Below, in pieces: positions 63,607 through 64,000 of a stretch of 64,000 nt of DNA. The notes beneath the pieces are model-generated. The model was not told the origin of the DNA. It did not search any database and saw only the letters and a list, made by a program, of their open reading frames with translations. The first letter of the stretch is position 1, and every line of letters begins with the position of its first letter. This DNA comes from Achromobacter insolitus. GTDB lineage: Bacteria > Pseudomonadota > Gammaproteobacteria > Burkholderiales > Burkholderiaceae_B. The stretch lies in contig NZ_NJIF01000007.1 of the NCBI RefSeq assembly GCF_002209555.1, positions 186,001 to 250,000 of the forward strand, in the 5' to 3' direction. Position numbers and translations under genes: made by a program.

Positions 63607-64000
63607 TTAACGCGAGTACAGTTCGACGACCATCGATTCGTTGATGTCGCGAGCGACGTCAGCGCGATCGGGGGCCGACTTGAACGTACCGGTCATCTTG
63701 GTCGTGTCGACTTCCACCCACTGGGGGATGCCGATGCTGGTGGCCAGATCGAGCGATTCCTTGATACGGCCTTGCTTCTTGGCCTTTTCACGGATCGAGA
63801 TCACGTCGCCAGCCTTGACCAGCATCGAAGCGATGTCAGCCGTGTGGCCGTTCAGTTCGATGGCGCGGTGGCTCACCAACTGGCGAGCTTCGGCGCGCGT
63901 CGAGCCGAAGCCCATGCGGTAGACGACGTTGTCCAGACGCGATTCCAGCAGCTGGATCAGCGTTTCGCCGGTGTTGCCACGGCGACGCTCGGCTTCAGCG
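63607..64000 (-). CDS. rpsD: 30S ribosomal protein S4, 3' part (truncated by window edge)
   Basis: The last 131 codons of rpsD are in the window; the start lies beyond 64000, and full S4 has about 207 residues. Visible are [32 protein letters not shown] and the C-terminal [16 protein letters not shown]4 nucleates 30S assembly and in many bacteria represses its own operon. An internal ATG at 63915 is not the start. Confidence 0.97.
   Translation of the reverse strand, partial: AEAERRRGNTGETLIQLLESRLDNVVYRMGFGSTRAEARQLVSHRAIELNGHTADIASMLVKAGDVISIREKAKKQGRIKESLDLATSIGIPQWVEVDTTKMTGTFKSAPDRADVARDINESMVVELYSR

Overview
The window looks like a chromosomal segment from a high-GC betaproteobacterium of the Alcaligenaceae (Burkholderiales), most likely Achromobacter or a close relative such as Bordetella. 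This rests on four things: the uniformly GC-rich coding style, a Bug-type (TctC) solute receptor, the order cytochrome c4 - ResB - CcsA - EngB - HemB, and a rpsD-rpoA-rplQ ribosomal block. The genus is inferred; no alignment could be run. Genes are tightly packed with many 1-4 base start/stop overlaps. I saw no tRNA or rRNA genes, insertion sequences, CRISPR arrays or phage genes.

Left housekeeping part (1-14.3 kb): uvrA, a glutathione S-transferase-like gene, then a LysR regulator divergent from a Bug receptor and an M20 amidohydrolase. A typical LysR box (TAAC-N5-GTTA) lies between the divergent genes. Next comes a minus-strand aroK-aroB-dgt operon divergent from the ponA class A penicillin-binding protein. 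The part ends with cyaY and an lptM-lysA pair.

Type VI secretion island (14.3-43.3 kb): all thirteen core components are present (tssA, B, C, hcp, E, F, G, clpV, vgrG, J, K, L, M). They lie in four transcription units. The first is tssA-B-C-hcp-tagJ-tssE-tssF-DUF3540-tssG-clpV on the minus strand. The second is tssQ-fha on the plus strand, running head-on into clpV with 4 bases between stops. The third is tssJ-K-L-M-tagF-pseudokinase on the minus strand. The fourth is a plus-strand module of vgrG, a small membrane protein, a DUF2169/pentapeptide protein, a second pentapeptide protein and a DUF4150 PAAR-like tip, read from a 520-base divergent regulatory region. The island has two unusual features. 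The threonine-phosphorylation arm appears degenerate: the kinase-like protein lacks its N-lobe and catalytic residues, the FHA domain lacks its canonical Ser/His, and no phosphatase is seen. The VgrG module carries adaptor-like and beta-helical proteins but no recognisable toxin or immunity pair.

Right part (43.3-64 kb): system II cytochrome c maturation (ccsA/ccsB, resB) with cytochrome c4, then engB-hemB. After that comes a minus-strand operon of an FAD oxidoreductase, an SDR dehydrogenase, a branched-chain-type ABC transporter (livK, livH, a livM-livG fusion, livF) and perhaps an EamA transporter, divergent from an IclR regulator. This is a self-contained uptake and oxidation system for an unknown substrate. 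The window ends with dsbD-cutA, a HIT hydrolase and rplQ, rpoA and the 3' part of rpsD, which runs off the right edge.
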